DNA of 64,000 nucleotides from CBDHFQ01 sp965262565 (lineage in GTDB: Bacteria; Bacteroidota; Bacteroidia; J057). Made by a program: the position numbers and the translations under genes. The notes under the pieces were generated by a model that was given only the letters and a program-made list of their open reading frames with translations, was not told where the DNA came from and made no database searches. The stretch is from NCBI GenBank assembly GCA_965262565.1, contig CBDHFQ010000020.1, forward strand, positions 682,001 through 746,000, written 5' to 3'. This document shows, in pieces, positions 45,316 to 54,829 of the stretch; the stretch's first letter is position 1; each line of letters opens with the position of its first letter.

Positions 45316-46005
45316 ATGATGGTTACCAATGAGCATATATCTAGCAAGGAATGGGTAGCAGCTATATTGGCACTTCCCAATGCCCCTATGATTGTAAAGG
45401 AAGTGAATGACGCATTGCAACAGGAAAGGAAGTTAAGAGAGCACTTCTATAATGAAATCAGCGAATATGAAAAAGCTGAATTTATCAACGGACAAGTAGT
45501 TATCCATTCCCCTGTAAAAAAGGAACGCAATGATGTAGCGGGGTTTTTATATCAGTTGATGAGTGCTTACGTGAATAAATATAAACTAGGTTATTTAGGG
45601 TACGAAAAAGTGATGATTTCTTTATCAAGGAATGATTACGAACCTGATATCTGTTATTTCAATAAAGAGAAGTCTAATAAATTTAAAAAAGGTCAAAGCT
45701 TATTTCCTGAACCAGATTTGGTAGTGGAAATATTGTCAAAAAAAACAAGTAAAAATGATAGAGGTATCAAGTTTCGGGATTATGAGGCACACAACATATT
45801 GGAATATTGGATCATAGATCCAAATGAGGAAATCCTTGAACAGTATCGATTGGGTCAGGAGGGGAATTATGAGTTGATCCTCAAAGCTAAAGAAGGAGTT
45901 GTTCACTGTGAAGCTATTCAAGGATTTAACATCCCTGTCGAGGCTATCTTTGACGCAGAAAAAAACTATGAAACGTTAACCTATATTATAACCAAAAACC
46001 CTTGA
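45316..46005 (+). CDS. Uma2-family (DUF820) restriction-endonuclease-fold protein
   Basis: 229 residues. The Uma2 core at about 55-190 has 'EKAEFINGQVVIHSPV', the acidic 'NDYEPDICYFN' strand, 'EPDLVVEILSKKTSKND' and 'YEAHNILEYWIIDP', matching the PD-(D/E)xK-like fold of this family (E-x-x-S instead of E-x-K is normal for it). The N-terminal helix (about 10-55) is an extension. Uma2 proteins are very widespread and their biological role is not established. Its stop codon overlaps the TTG start of the next gene (TTGA), so the two are translated together. Confidence 0.85.
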   Translation: MMVTNEHISSKEWVAAILALPNAPMIVKEVNDALQQERKLREHFYNEISEYEKAEFINGQVVIHSPVKKERNDVAGFLYQLMSAYVNKYKLGYLGYEKVMISLSRNDYEPDICYFNKEKSNKFKKGQSLFPEPDLVVEILSKKTSKNDRGIKFRDYEAHNILEYWIIDPNEEILEQYRLGQEGNYELILKAKEGVVHCEAIQGFNIPVEAIFDAEKNYETLTYIITKNP

Positions 46006-48788
46006 AACATCTACATCCCTTGCTCTTCGTATGGCTAGCTGCCTATATGTTTGCTTGCCAACAACCTGATGGATCTGATCAACAGTGGCTCATCCAGGCG
46101 CCTGCTGGAAATCAGCCTACGACCGTCAATCCAGGAGGAACCACCGTTATTCCTAATGGTAGATTGATTACTCCAGCCGGAAAGACCTACAAAGTGGCCC
46201 CACATCCTTATGGATTGGCTTTAAGTAGAGATGGAAATACCGCTATCACCGCTAATTCCGGGGTAGCTCCATTATCTATTACCTTATGTAAAGACATTTT
46301 TTCCGACCAACCCATCTTACAGCAAATTCCCGAAGGAGTAGAAACCGACAAAGGAATTCTGGCCTCCGTATTTATGGGATTGGCCGTCGCCCCTGACAAT
46401 GAGCGTGTATATGTAGCGGGTGGAAAGGAAAATAAGATTTATGTGTTTCGGATAGAAGATGGCGAAAAAGTAGATTCTATTGATTGTTCGTACCAATCGG
46501 CTGAAGCTGACTATACAGATGGCTACATAGGAGATCTGATATTAAGCAAGGATGGAAAGCGATTATTTGCTGTGGATCAAATCGGCTTTAGAATGCTGAT
46601 CATAGATACGGAACAAAAAACCATATTGCATCATATTCCCACAGGAAGATATCCATTTGGGATCGCTTTGTCTCCAGATGAGCAACATGCTTTTGTTGCC
46701 AATGTGGGCATGTATCAATATCGCCTCATAGCAGGAGCTACTAAAGATAATTTAACCGAAATTGCTCAGGATAGACCTATATATGCTTATCTATCGGAAG
46801 AATCTGAAAAGGGAATTGATACAGATTCGCTCAAAGTACCAGGCTTGGGAAAGCCCAATGTGCCTGAATCCTTTTCTGTTTGGAAAATAGCGCTACATCA
46901 GGAAACTCCTCAAGTTACGGCCAGGATTAATACGGGAATTTTAATTGGGGAAAAATTAGGAGATGTACCTGCAGTTGGCGGTTCAAGTCCCAATTCTATT
47001 GTGGCTACAGATCAATATGTCTTTGTCAGCAATGGCAACAATGACTGCATTTCAGTCATTGATATGGAATCGGATTCTCTGGTTCAGCAGCTTTTTCTGA
47101 GTCCGGATAAACGCCTCGGTCATTTAAGGGGATTGATTCCCTTTGGGTTAGCCCTTTCTCCGGATCAACAACGACTATATGTAGCGGAATCGGGAATTAA
47201 TGCGGTAGGAGTGATCGATATTCCCTCTATGAAGGTTGTGGGCCACATTCCAGTAGGTTGGTTTCCTTCTAAATTAGCGGTGAGTCCCGATGGGGAAAAG
47301 TTGGTTGTGGCAAATGCCAAGGGATATGGTAGTGGCCCCAATGGAGGTCCTGAATTCGAACGCAGCAGCTCTCATCCAGATCGATCCTATATTGGGTTTT
47401 TGATGAATGGTTCAGTAACTGTGTTAGACGTTCCCAGTGATGACGCATTGGCACAAACTACCCAAACCGTCATCGAAAATAACTTCAGCTTTAGCCCATT
47501 GACCCAAGAAAAAGTAAGAGCGCGTGCCGATAATCCCATTCCTCTGTATCCTGGACAAAAGACCTCATCCATCAAATATATCGTTTTCATTGCGAAGGAA
47601 AATAGAACCTATGATGAGGTCTTCGGCCAACTTCCCAATGGAGATGGGGAAGCGAGTATGGCCAGATTTGGAAGAAATGTGTCTTTTCAAAATAGAGCGG
47701 GAACAGATTCCGTCATAAATGCAGATGTGATGGTGAACCATTTAGCATTGGCTGAAAGATTTGCCATATCGGATAATTTCTACGTAGATGCAGATATGTC
47801 AGCGGATGGGCATAATTGGTTGGCGGGGACTTTTCCAAATGAATGGACCGAAACTACTTCTACGGCTTTTTATGGAGGTAATCGAAATAGCGATATGTTC
47901 TCCAAAGCTCCGGGCATGTTAGCTTCGACTTTATTTGAGGCTGTACCGGAAGATTATAATGAAGCCGGATCTATGTGGGAGCATTTTGAAAGAAATAACA
48001 TTTCCTTTTTTAGCTTTGGGTTTGGGTTGATGATGCCCTATACTATTCGCGATCAAATGTTTAAATATACAGGCCAAAAATATATTGCTAATCATCCTAT
48101 CCCGGCTCCTCTTCATTCGCGTATTTCTCAATGTTATGCCACTTACAACAATTCTATTCCGGATCAATATAGAGTAGATTGTTTTGTCAAAGAAGTAGAA
48201 GAAAAATGGCTAAGTGGAAAGGAAGAAATGCCGAGGGTACTGACTATTTTACTACCGAATGATCATGCTGCGGGAGATCGGCCTGAAGATGGGTATCCCT
48301 TCCTGGAGAGTTATATGGCTGACAATGATCTTGGGTTAGGTAGAATTGTCGAATACCTTTCTCACACCCCTTATTGGAAGGAAATGGCCATTTTTGTAAC
48401 GGAAGATGATTCCCAAGGTGGGAGAGATCATGTAGATGCACATCGATCTTTATTCATGCTTATTTCTCCTTACGCAAAAAAGAATTACATTGGGCATGAG
48501 CATTATAGTTTTGGAAGTATATTTAAAACGTTCTGGCATATATTGGGAACTCCTTATTTAAATCAATACGATGCAGGTGCCACAGACTTGTCAGATCTTT
48601 TTACAGATACACCTGATGTTACGCCCTATAATGCCTTACCTGTAGATGAGCGGATATTTGATCCGCAGAAAGCTTTCGACCCCTATGATGAGGAGTTTAA
48701 CTGGCAGGCATTTATGGAAGATGCAGAGATTGATGACCCTGAGGAAATGATTAGGCAGAGTGAGGAAGCGGAAGTGAGGGTAAAATAG
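46002..48788 (+). CDS. Lipoprotein: YncE-like beta-propeller fused to alkaline-phosphatase/phosphoesterase domain
   Basis: 928 residues. The TTG start at 46002 is needed to give the lipoprotein signal 'KHLHPLLFVWLAAYMFACQ' with lipidated Cys19; it overlaps the upstream stop (TTGA). Residues about 60-490 form a seven-bladed YncE-type propeller with 'HPYGLALSRDGNTAIT', 'RYPFGIALSPDEQHAFVAN' and 'WFPSKLAVSPDGEKLVVAN' blades. Residues about 520-880 form a phosphoesterase domain of the acid-phosphatase/phospholipase C type: 'ENRTYDEVFGQL', 'DADMSADGHNWL', 'ILLPNDHAAGDRP' and 'VTEDDSQGGRDHVDAHRS'. The same fusion is known in many bacteria as a bifunctional YncE/alkaline-phosphatase-family protein. 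It is membrane-anchored on the outside. Confidence 0.9.
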   Translation: MKHLHPLLFVWLAAYMFACQQPDGSDQQWLIQAPAGNQPTTVNPGGTTVIPNGRLITPAGKTYKVAPHPYGLALSRDGNTAITANSGVAPLSITLCKDIFSDQPILQQIPEGVETDKGILASVFMGLAVAPDNERVYVAGGKENKIYVFRIEDGEKVDSIDCSYQSAEADYTDGYIGDLILSKDGKRLFAVDQIGFRMLIIDTEQKTILHHIPTGRYPFGIALSPDEQHAFVANVGMYQYRLIAGATKDNLTEIAQDRPIYAYLSEESEKGIDTDSLKVPGLGKPNVPESFSVWKIALHQETPQVTARINTGILIGEKLGDVPAVGGSSPNSIVATDQYVFVSNGNNDCISVIDMESDSLVQQLFLSPDKRLGHLRGLIPFGLALSPDQQRLYVAESGINAVGVIDIPSMKVVGHIPVGWFPSKLAVSPDGEKLVVANAKGYGSGPNGGPEFERSSSHPDRSYIGFLMNGSVTVLDVPSDDALAQTTQTVIENNFSFSPLTQEKVRARADNPIPLYPGQKTSSIKYIVFIAKENRTYDEVFGQLPNGDGEASMARFGRNVSFQNRAGTDSVINADVMVNHLALAERFAISDNFYVDADMSADGHNWLAGTFPNEWTETTSTAFYGGNRNSDMFSKAPGMLASTLFEAVPEDYNEAGSMWEHFERNNISFFSFGFGLMMPYTIRDQMFKYTGQKYIANHPIPAPLHSRISQCYATYNNSIPDQYRVDCFVKEVEEKWLSGKEEMPRVLTILLPNDHAAGDRPEDGYPFLESYMADNDLGLGRIVEYLSHTPYWKEMAIFVTEDDSQGGRDHVDAHRSLFMLISPYAKKNYIGHEHYSFGSIFKTFWHILGTPYLNQYDAGATDLSDLFTDTPDVTPYNALPVDERIFDPQKAFDPYDEEFNWQAFMEDAEIDDPEEMIRQSEEAEVRVK

Positions 48789-48821
48789 TATACAGGTAAT
48801 TAAGGAGATAAATAATGATAC

Positions 48822-49961
48822 ATGTATACCATTATAGGTGGAGGAATAGGAGGACTGACAACCGCTTTGGCGTTTGAAAAATGGGGAATTCCATATCAGG
48901 TATTCGAAAGAGCCCCCGAATTAAATGAGGTAGGGGCGGGTATATGGTTGGCCCCTAATGCGTTACAGGTCTTTAGTTGGCTTGGACTATTAGATGAGGT
49001 CCAGGAAGCAGGTTATCCTATTGAGCGAATAAGAATCACAGCTTCAGATCTTTCCATTCTTTCCGACAATGATCAAAATAAATTCATTACTCAATTTGGC
49101 TGTACGACCATCGCTATTCTAAGATCCAGGCTGCAGGAAATTCTCTATAGAAATCTTCCTAAGGAAAAGGTTTGTTTGAATAAAGGATGTGAGCGCTTTG
49201 AGTATGATGGTGCCAATAAGCTGTGCTTGTATATGTCAGATGGAACTAAGGAGAACATGGAATATGTAATTGGGGCGGATGGCATTCATTCTCAAGTGAG
49301 GAAGCAACTGTTTCCTGATAGTACTTTGCGTTATTCAGGACAGACCTGTTGGAGGGCAATCGCACATTACGACCTTCCTGCCAATTTATCAAAAAAGGGA
49401 ATCGAAATGTGGGGAAGTCGAAAGAGAATAGGTTTTTCTTCTATAAGTGAAGATAAGGTATATTGGTTTGCTGTGGCTAGTAGTAAAGCGAATTTATCAG
49501 ATAAAGAAGGTAAAAAGCAAGAAGCCTTATTAAAAAAGTATGCCGGTTTCCATCCTATTGTAGCTGAATTGATTCATCATTCGGAACCTAGGTCGATCAT
49601 TAGAAATGATATATGGGATCTGAAACCTATGGCTACATGGTTTCAGGATCAGATTTGTCTGGTAGGTGATGCGGCTCATGCTACTACGCCCAATATGGGA
49701 CAAGGAGCTGCTCAGGCGATTGAAGATGCTTATTACTTGAGCCATGCTATTGCTACCAGTATCGATCACTCAACTGCCTTCCGCCTATTTCAACAAAAAA
49801 GAATGAGTAAAGCACATAGTGTAGTTCGACAATCCTGGCAAATTGGGAAATTAGCGCACTGGAAGTTTGGTCAGGGCCTCAGAAATAGGATGATTAAGTT
49901 TACGCCTAAAGGATTGAGAGATAAAGCATTTACTGATCTGTATACGATTGAGAAGTGGTGA
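48822..49961 (+). CDS. FAD-dependent monooxygenase (aromatic hydroxylase / TetX-like)
   Basis: 379 residues, typical of single-component class A flavin monooxygenases. FAD-binding GGGIGGLTTALAFEKWG is at residues 6-22, a DG motif lies in 'YVIGADGIHSQVRKQLF' and the second FAD site is 'CLVGDAAHATTPNMGQGA'. It hydroxylates an aromatic or polyketide-like substrate with NAD(P)H and O2; the substrate cannot be assigned. It follows the phosphatase lipoprotein by 33 bases and may be the last gene of that unit. Cytoplasmic. Confidence 0.9.
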   Translation: MYTIIGGGIGGLTTALAFEKWGIPYQVFERAPELNEVGAGIWLAPNALQVFSWLGLLDEVQEAGYPIERIRITASDLSILSDNDQNKFITQFGCTTIAILRSRLQEILYRNLPKEKVCLNKGCERFEYDGANKLCLYMSDGTKENMEYVIGADGIHSQVRKQLFPDSTLRYSGQTCWRAIAHYDLPANLSKKGIEMWGSRKRIGFSSISEDKVYWFAVASSKANLSDKEGKKQEALLKKYAGFHPIVAELIHHSEPRSIIRNDIWDLKPMATWFQDQICLVGDAAHATTPNMGQGAAQAIEDAYYLSHAIATSIDHSTAFRLFQQKRMSKAHSVVRQSWQIGKLAHWKFGQGLRNRMIKFTPKGLRDKAFTDLYTIEKW

Positions 49962-50059
49962 GAAATCCTGATTTGAAAGCAGTCATTATATCACAGAGAG
50001 TACATATATTTTCATTCTAGCTACTTGATAAATAATATAGAAAATAAATATTCTTATTT

Positions 50060-50107
50060 CTTTTACAAAAGTTACAGAAATAATCATATATTTGTTTTAC
50101 AAAAGTT
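50060..50107 (+). promoter_or_regulatory. padR promoter with paired palindromic operator
   Basis: TTTTACAAAAGTT occurs twice, at 50061-50073 and 50095-50107. Each copy sits on the near-palindrome C/GTTTT-AC-AAAAG. Between them lies TATATTTG (50087-50094), matching the Bacteroidota -7 consensus TAnnTTTG. The second copy lies 6 bases before the padR ATG, so repressor binding would cover the start site; autoregulation by PadR is inferred. Confidence 0.55.
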
Positions 50108-50113
50108 GATGAA

Positions 50114-50440
50114 ATGAACTTGTTTAATAAATTGGGAAATCTGGAAGAACTCATTCTACTTATGATGATGCTGGTTCATGAGGAAGCTTATGGAGTTACC
50201 ATCAGAGATGCTTATAAAAAGCATATAGGTCAGGATATTTCCCTGAGCGCTATCCATACCGTATTAAGGAGGCTGGAAAAAAAAGGGTTTATCACCTCTG
50301 AAATGGGGGGGGCTACTTCGGTAAGAGGAGGAAGAAGAAAAAGATTATACAAAGTGACGAAATATGGATACACTACTATAGCTGAGATCAAAGCGCAGCG
50401 CGCAAAGATCTGGAAGCTCATTCCCAATGTAGATTTCTGA
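50114..50440 (+). CDS. PadR-family transcriptional regulator
   Basis: 108 residues, the normal size of the short PadR subfamily. The winged helix is 'ELILLMMMLVHEEAYGVTIR' followed by 'ISLSAIHTVLRRLEKKGFI' (recognition helix) and the wing with 'SVRGGRRKRLYKVTKYG' (G-G-R-R-K-x-x-x-x-T/L-x-x-G signature). It lies 18 bases before an ABC permease with a permease-prefix domain, the recurrent Bacteroidota pairing in which PadR represses the permease operon. Repeated palindromes before its start are probable self-operators. Confidence 0.93.
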   Translation: MNLFNKLGNLEELILLMMMLVHEEAYGVTIRDAYKKHIGQDISLSAIHTVLRRLEKKGFITSEMGGATSVRGGRRKRLYKVTKYGYTTIAEIKAQRAKIWKLIPNVDF

Positions 50441-50458
50441 TTATATACATTCTCTCAA

Positions 50459-53083
50459 ATGAAACATCTTCATCCTGATATTCCTCAATGGGCAGACCGT
50501 TTTCTGCAATGGTATTGTGCTCCCGACCTTCTCGAAGAGGTACAAGGAGACATATATGAAATGTTCAAGCGTAACTCAGAAGAAGTTGGGATAGAAAAAG
50601 CCAGAAAACGATTCATCTGGGATGTGATTCGATTTTTTACCTATTCCACTATCAAAGGCAATCGCACGATTCATTGGTACTCATCTAACGTTCCTATGTA
50701 TAAAAACTATATTATTTCCGCATTTAGATACTTTAAAAGACAGAAAGTATTCACCCTTCTTAATATCTTAGGTCTAACCATCGGGATATGCAGCAGCATA
50801 TGTATTGGGTTATGGGTGTACGATGAATGGACATACGATCGTTTCCTGCCCGATTCAGAAAACATTTATCTCATTAGAACTAATTTTTTTACAGGAGACA
50901 AACTGGAGACCTGGTATACTTCTCCTCGTCCGTTGGGAGCTATTATCGATTCCGTTATTCCCGAAGTTGTGGAGACAGAAAATATGTGGGGATATCCGGA
51001 AGATCATTATGTAGGATTGGGAGAAAGGCATTTCCAGATGAAAGGTAAAGAAGCAGGGAAGAATATATTTAAGGTCTTTCCCTTTCCTTTTCTTCAGGGC
51101 AATCCACATACGGCCTTGTCAGAACCTAATTCCATCGTCATTTCCGCTACATCAGCTACCAAACTATTTGGGCCAGATTGGAATGAGAAAGTGTTGATTG
51201 ATACCTTACTCAGCTTAAATCAACAATCATCATTCAAACTCACAGGTATTTTTGAAGACATACCGACTAATTCCTCCTTTAGCTGGGATTATTTACTCTC
51301 CTATGGCGATTATAGTAATTTAAGGGATTGGGATGATATTAATTATCAAACATATGTAAAAATTGATCATGAAGTTGAGGTAGAGAAGGTAGAGGAAAAA
51401 ATTGCCCAGATTTATCGGGAGCAAATGGAGGCAGCCTTTCCCAATGAGATTAATTGGGACATGGGAAATGGTGCTTTTTTACAGGCCTTTCATAGAGTGC
51501 ATTTATATTCGAACTTTGAACATGGACAGGAAAGTGGAGGGAGAATTCTATATGTGAGATTATTGGCCATCATTGCGGGCATGATCCTCTTAATTGCTTG
51601 TATCAATTATATGAATTTGTCTACGGCCCAATCCATTAAACGTGCTAAGGAAATTGGGATCAGGAAAGTGATAGGAGCAAAAAAAACGCAGCTCGTCGTG
51701 CAATTTATGATAGAAGCCTTAATGATTACCTTCCTGGCCCTGCTTTTTGCTGTAGGATTAGTACATCTTTTACTCCCTTCCCTAAATGCGTTTTTCAGTA
51801 AATCAATTACGATAGCATATACTGATACGCAACTTTGGGTAACACTTATTTTACTATGGGTTGGGATAAGTCTTATCGCAGGGAGTTATCCAGCCTTTTT
51901 TCTGTCGACCTTTAGACCTGTCCGAATCATGAAAGGCATTCAGTCATTTTCCATCACCAATTTGTTATTAAGAAAGGGACTGGTTGTTTTCCAATTTACC
52001 GTATCTATGTTAATAATTATCTTTACGCTAGGGATATATTTCCAATTGACCTACATCAAACAAAAAAACCTGGGATTCGATCGCTCCTACATGATTTATA
52101 GAGATTTTTCTGAGGAAGAGCGGGAGAAAATGGATGCCTATATGACCGAATTGAGACAAAAGATAGGGAGCGATAAGGTTGCTTTGTGTTCCACCGATAT
52201 GCTCAGCCCTAATTTAAGATCTGCCAATCCCAGTTGGGAAGGTAAAGATCCGAACAAATTGCAATTATTCACTATCAATTTTGTAGACCAACCATTTTTG
52301 GAGATGATAGATATTCAATTGATCGATGGAAGATTCTTTTCCGCTACCTTCGCTGGAGATAGTAATAATTTCATCATTAATGAAACAGCGGCGAATATCA
52401 TGAATATGCAAGATCCTGTAGGTCAATCGATGACCATGTGGGGAGATCAGACAGGAACCATCATTGGACTCGTAAAAGATTATCATCAAAATTCCTTGCA
52501 TGTACCTATTGATCCCATGATTATTTGCCTTAAACCCGCTTACGCCAATCATATTTTTATTAAGGCTACGGCAGGAAATATGCAGAAAACTATTCAACAA
52601 TTTGAAGCTGTGTACAGAGATTTTGGATTTTCAGCTCCTTTTGAGTACCAATTTTTAGATGAGCAATTTGAGGCTTTATACGAAAGTGAACAGAAGTATG
52701 GGACTTTAACCATTTTATCGGCAGCTTTATCCATCTTAATTTCTTGCCTGGGATTATTCGGTCTGGCGATGTTTGCTGCAGAAACGAGAACAAAGGAAAT
52801 AAGCATCCGAAAAGTACTGGGAGCTACGGTGCCGAATATTATTGTGTTATTTAGTAAGGATTATGTGAAATTAGTTTTTATTGCTGTAGGAATTTCTGTA
52901 CCACTTGGAATCTTCGGGTTGGATCAATGGTTAAATCAATACGCCTACAAAATGAATATGTCGCCCTGGATATTTATTACCGCTGGAGGTGTTCTGGTTC
53001 TTCTGGCACTTGGAGCTGTTATTTATCAAGCAATTAGATCTGCTTTAGCTCTTCCTTCGGATTACTTACGTGCAGATGGATGA
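50459..53083 (+). CDS. FtsX/MacB-like ABC transporter permease with permease-prefix domain
   Basis: 874 residues. The N-terminal 65 residues ('PQWADRFLQWYCAPDLLEEV', 'QGDIYEMFKRNSEEVG') are the permease-prefix domain typical of PadR-linked permeases. A membrane helix at about 96-118 is followed by a MacB-type periplasmic core domain, FtsX block 1 (about 370-480, with 'RAKEIGIRKVIGAKKTQLV' cytoplasmic loop), a second periplasmic domain, and FtsX block 2 (about 745-865, 'ETRTKEISIRKVLGATVPNI'). Such proteins are mechanotransmitting permeases that need a separate ATPase; none is encoded nearby. The substrate is unknown; peptide efflux or lipid/lipoprotein export are typical roles. Confidence 0.9.
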   Translation: MKHLHPDIPQWADRFLQWYCAPDLLEEVQGDIYEMFKRNSEEVGIEKARKRFIWDVIRFFTYSTIKGNRTIHWYSSNVPMYKNYIISAFRYFKRQKVFTLLNILGLTIGICSSICIGLWVYDEWTYDRFLPDSENIYLIRTNFFTGDKLETWYTSPRPLGAIIDSVIPEVVETENMWGYPEDHYVGLGERHFQMKGKEAGKNIFKVFPFPFLQGNPHTALSEPNSIVISATSATKLFGPDWNEKVLIDTLLSLNQQSSFKLTGIFEDIPTNSSFSWDYLLSYGDYSNLRDWDDINYQTYVKIDHEVEVEKVEEKIAQIYREQMEAAFPNEINWDMGNGAFLQAFHRVHLYSNFEHGQESGGRILYVRLLAIIAGMILLIACINYMNLSTAQSIKRAKEIGIRKVIGAKKTQLVVQFMIEALMITFLALLFAVGLVHLLLPSLNAFFSKSITIAYTDTQLWVTLILLWVGISLIAGSYPAFFLSTFRPVRIMKGIQSFSITNLLLRKGLVVFQFTVSMLIIIFTLGIYFQLTYIKQKNLGFDRSYMIYRDFSEEEREKMDAYMTELRQKIGSDKVALCSTDMLSPNLRSANPSWEGKDPNKLQLFTINFVDQPFLEMIDIQLIDGRFFSATFAGDSNNFIINETAANIMNMQDPVGQSMTMWGDQTGTIIGLVKDYHQNSLHVPIDPMIICLKPAYANHIFIKATAGNMQKTIQQFEAVYRDFGFSAPFEYQFLDEQFEALYESEQKYGTLTILSAALSILISCLGLFGLAMFAAETRTKEISIRKVLGATVPNIIVLFSKDYVKLVFIAVGISVPLGIFGLDQWLNQYAYKMNMSPWIFITAGGVLVLLALGAVIYQAIRSALALPSDYLRADG

Positions 53084-53274
53084 TTAGAATAAACGATATT
53101 TTTGGTACCAATAACCCATAAGAAGATATTAATTCTATAGAATTATCTAAAGGGAGGCTAATCTTTTGCCTAAATAATCCGAATTAATATTTTCATAATA
53201 TTGAGGTAATATAATTACCGAATAGGAATATTATTTGCTATATTGATTAATCTGATTAGTCAAAATAGAGGCAC

Positions 53275-54660
53275 ATGCGACGGATTTTTACGCTGCTTAT
53301 CATTTATAAGCTCACCAACTTTTGCTCAGCACAGAACTTAAGCGATATCCACCTTCACTCGAATGGATTGATTTATAGTGATCAAGTCATTAAGAATATC
53401 AGGGAAATGGTGAATAATTTCAATGAGGAATTCAAAGTTACCCCTCTCCATAAATCTTACCAATCCAAAACACAGGCGATAGGGCATTACTTTGCAATAA
53501 AAGGGACTAAAGCTTATCAGGTTGTAAAGGATCTGGAGCAGAATCTTTCTTTTAATAAGTTGTTGTTGAAATATCCCGAAATGCAGATAGAGAGGAATCT
53601 TTTTGTGTTAAAGTATTCTTACCATATAGAATCGGATAAGGTGGTGGATGAATATGGGAGCTGTTCCATGCATCCTAGGGCTACTCTTCAGCATTTGACC
53701 ATTAATGAAAATAAACAGACCTATGAAGACAGTCCTTATGTATATCAAACCAGTATGGGAGATCCTTTTATCCATGGATTTTATCTCCTAAATGAACCCA
53801 CCCAATACCAACTACCTGAAAAATATGCTCGAATGGTCCAATATGCTAATTCCATTATAGATACTAATTCTCTGGTAATGAAAGAGGAGGCTTGGATGGC
53901 AAAAGAGCAAATGAAAGTGATTGATTCTACCCAGGTAGGAAAATTCCTTTCATATGTAAATCATTCGGCCCTCGTTTCTAAAAGAGACCATGGAGAAGTT
54001 TTTCATGCTTCTCTTAATTCCGCTATTCATGAAGCCTTAAATGAAAATATATCGAATGAAGAATTTGAAAGATATGTCAGTATATATGATGCGAAGGAGT
54101 TGGCTTTAGAATTAAAAAGAAGGAGGGTAGTTATGGGGACCAATGCGGAAGACCTTCGCCCCTTGATTCACGCATTACAATTAGCCATTTTAGCAGGAGA
54201 AACCGCTAACATGGAGATATTTTTTAGAGCACATTTTAATGTAATGAATGGATATTTTCCTGGAGGAAATCCATTGAGTCAGATATTATGGGGAAGAAGG
54301 ACATTGGTAAAAGAATTAGAGGAAATGCACCTGGAGGTAGAGAGTTTAATATTGGGAACCTTATTTCAGGTAGAGCCTACGGCCCCACATCATTATTTTA
54401 GCATGATTGACCAAATGGCATTAGCCTTGGCGGAATATAGTAAGGCTGAATCCGTGGAAAAAATCATGACGGATATTATGCGTGAAGAACACATAGATGA
54501 TTACAATAAGTGGATGATGTACCAATTATATGGACAATATCTAAAACACACCAAAGAGTTGGAGCGTAAAAGAGCTATTCTGGATCGATTTATGACTGCC
54601 ATATACGAATTGCCCTGGTATATGCATCAAAAAATACAAATTAGTCATTGGACTCGTTAA
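53275..54660 (+). CDS. Secreted protein of unknown function
   Basis: 461 residues. A short signal peptide ends near NFCSAQ. Early in the mature part there are 'SDIHLHSNGLIYSDQVIKNI' and 'YGSCSMHPRATLQHLTI', and the second half is largely helical ('SIHEALNENISNEEFERYV'-like segments) with many Glu/Lys. DIHLHSN resembles a metal-binding D-x-H-x-H start of amidohydrolases, but no further metal ligands of that superfamily were found, so I do not assign it. It is a single-gene unit; the 190 bases before it contain two short palindromes (TTGGTACCAA at 53102 and AATTCTATAGAATT at 53131). Confidence 0.7.
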   Translation: MRRIFTLLIIYKLTNFCSAQNLSDIHLHSNGLIYSDQVIKNIREMVNNFNEEFKVTPLHKSYQSKTQAIGHYFAIKGTKAYQVVKDLEQNLSFNKLLLKYPEMQIERNLFVLKYSYHIESDKVVDEYGSCSMHPRATLQHLTINENKQTYEDSPYVYQTSMGDPFIHGFYLLNEPTQYQLPEKYARMVQYANSIIDTNSLVMKEEAWMAKEQMKVIDSTQVGKFLSYVNHSALVSKRDHGEVFHASLNSAIHEALNENISNEEFERYVSIYDAKELALELKRRRVVMGTNAEDLRPLIHALQLAILAGETANMEIFFRAHFNVMNGYFPGGNPLSQILWGRRTLVKELEEMHLEVESLILGTLFQVEPTAPHHYFSMIDQMALALAEYSKAESVEKIMTDIMREEHIDDYNKWMMYQLYGQYLKHTKELERKRAILDRFMTAIYELPWYMHQKIQISHWTR

Positions 54661-54829
54661 ATGATTCTTTGCGAAATTTATTAAACAGATGGCTCAATCT
54701 TGATTGTGGGAACGGTTGATGTTTGCTAAGATTGAAAAATTATGTTAAAATTTATTTAAAATTGTAAATTTATAGTGCATGTTAATGATAAAATAAAAAT
54801 ATTTATGATAAATATTTAATATTTTTCAT

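Noticed and set aside
53275..54660. Amidohydrolase based on DIHLHSN
   Set aside because: Only the first D-x-H-x-H-like motif is seen; the remaining metal ligands of the superfamily were not found.
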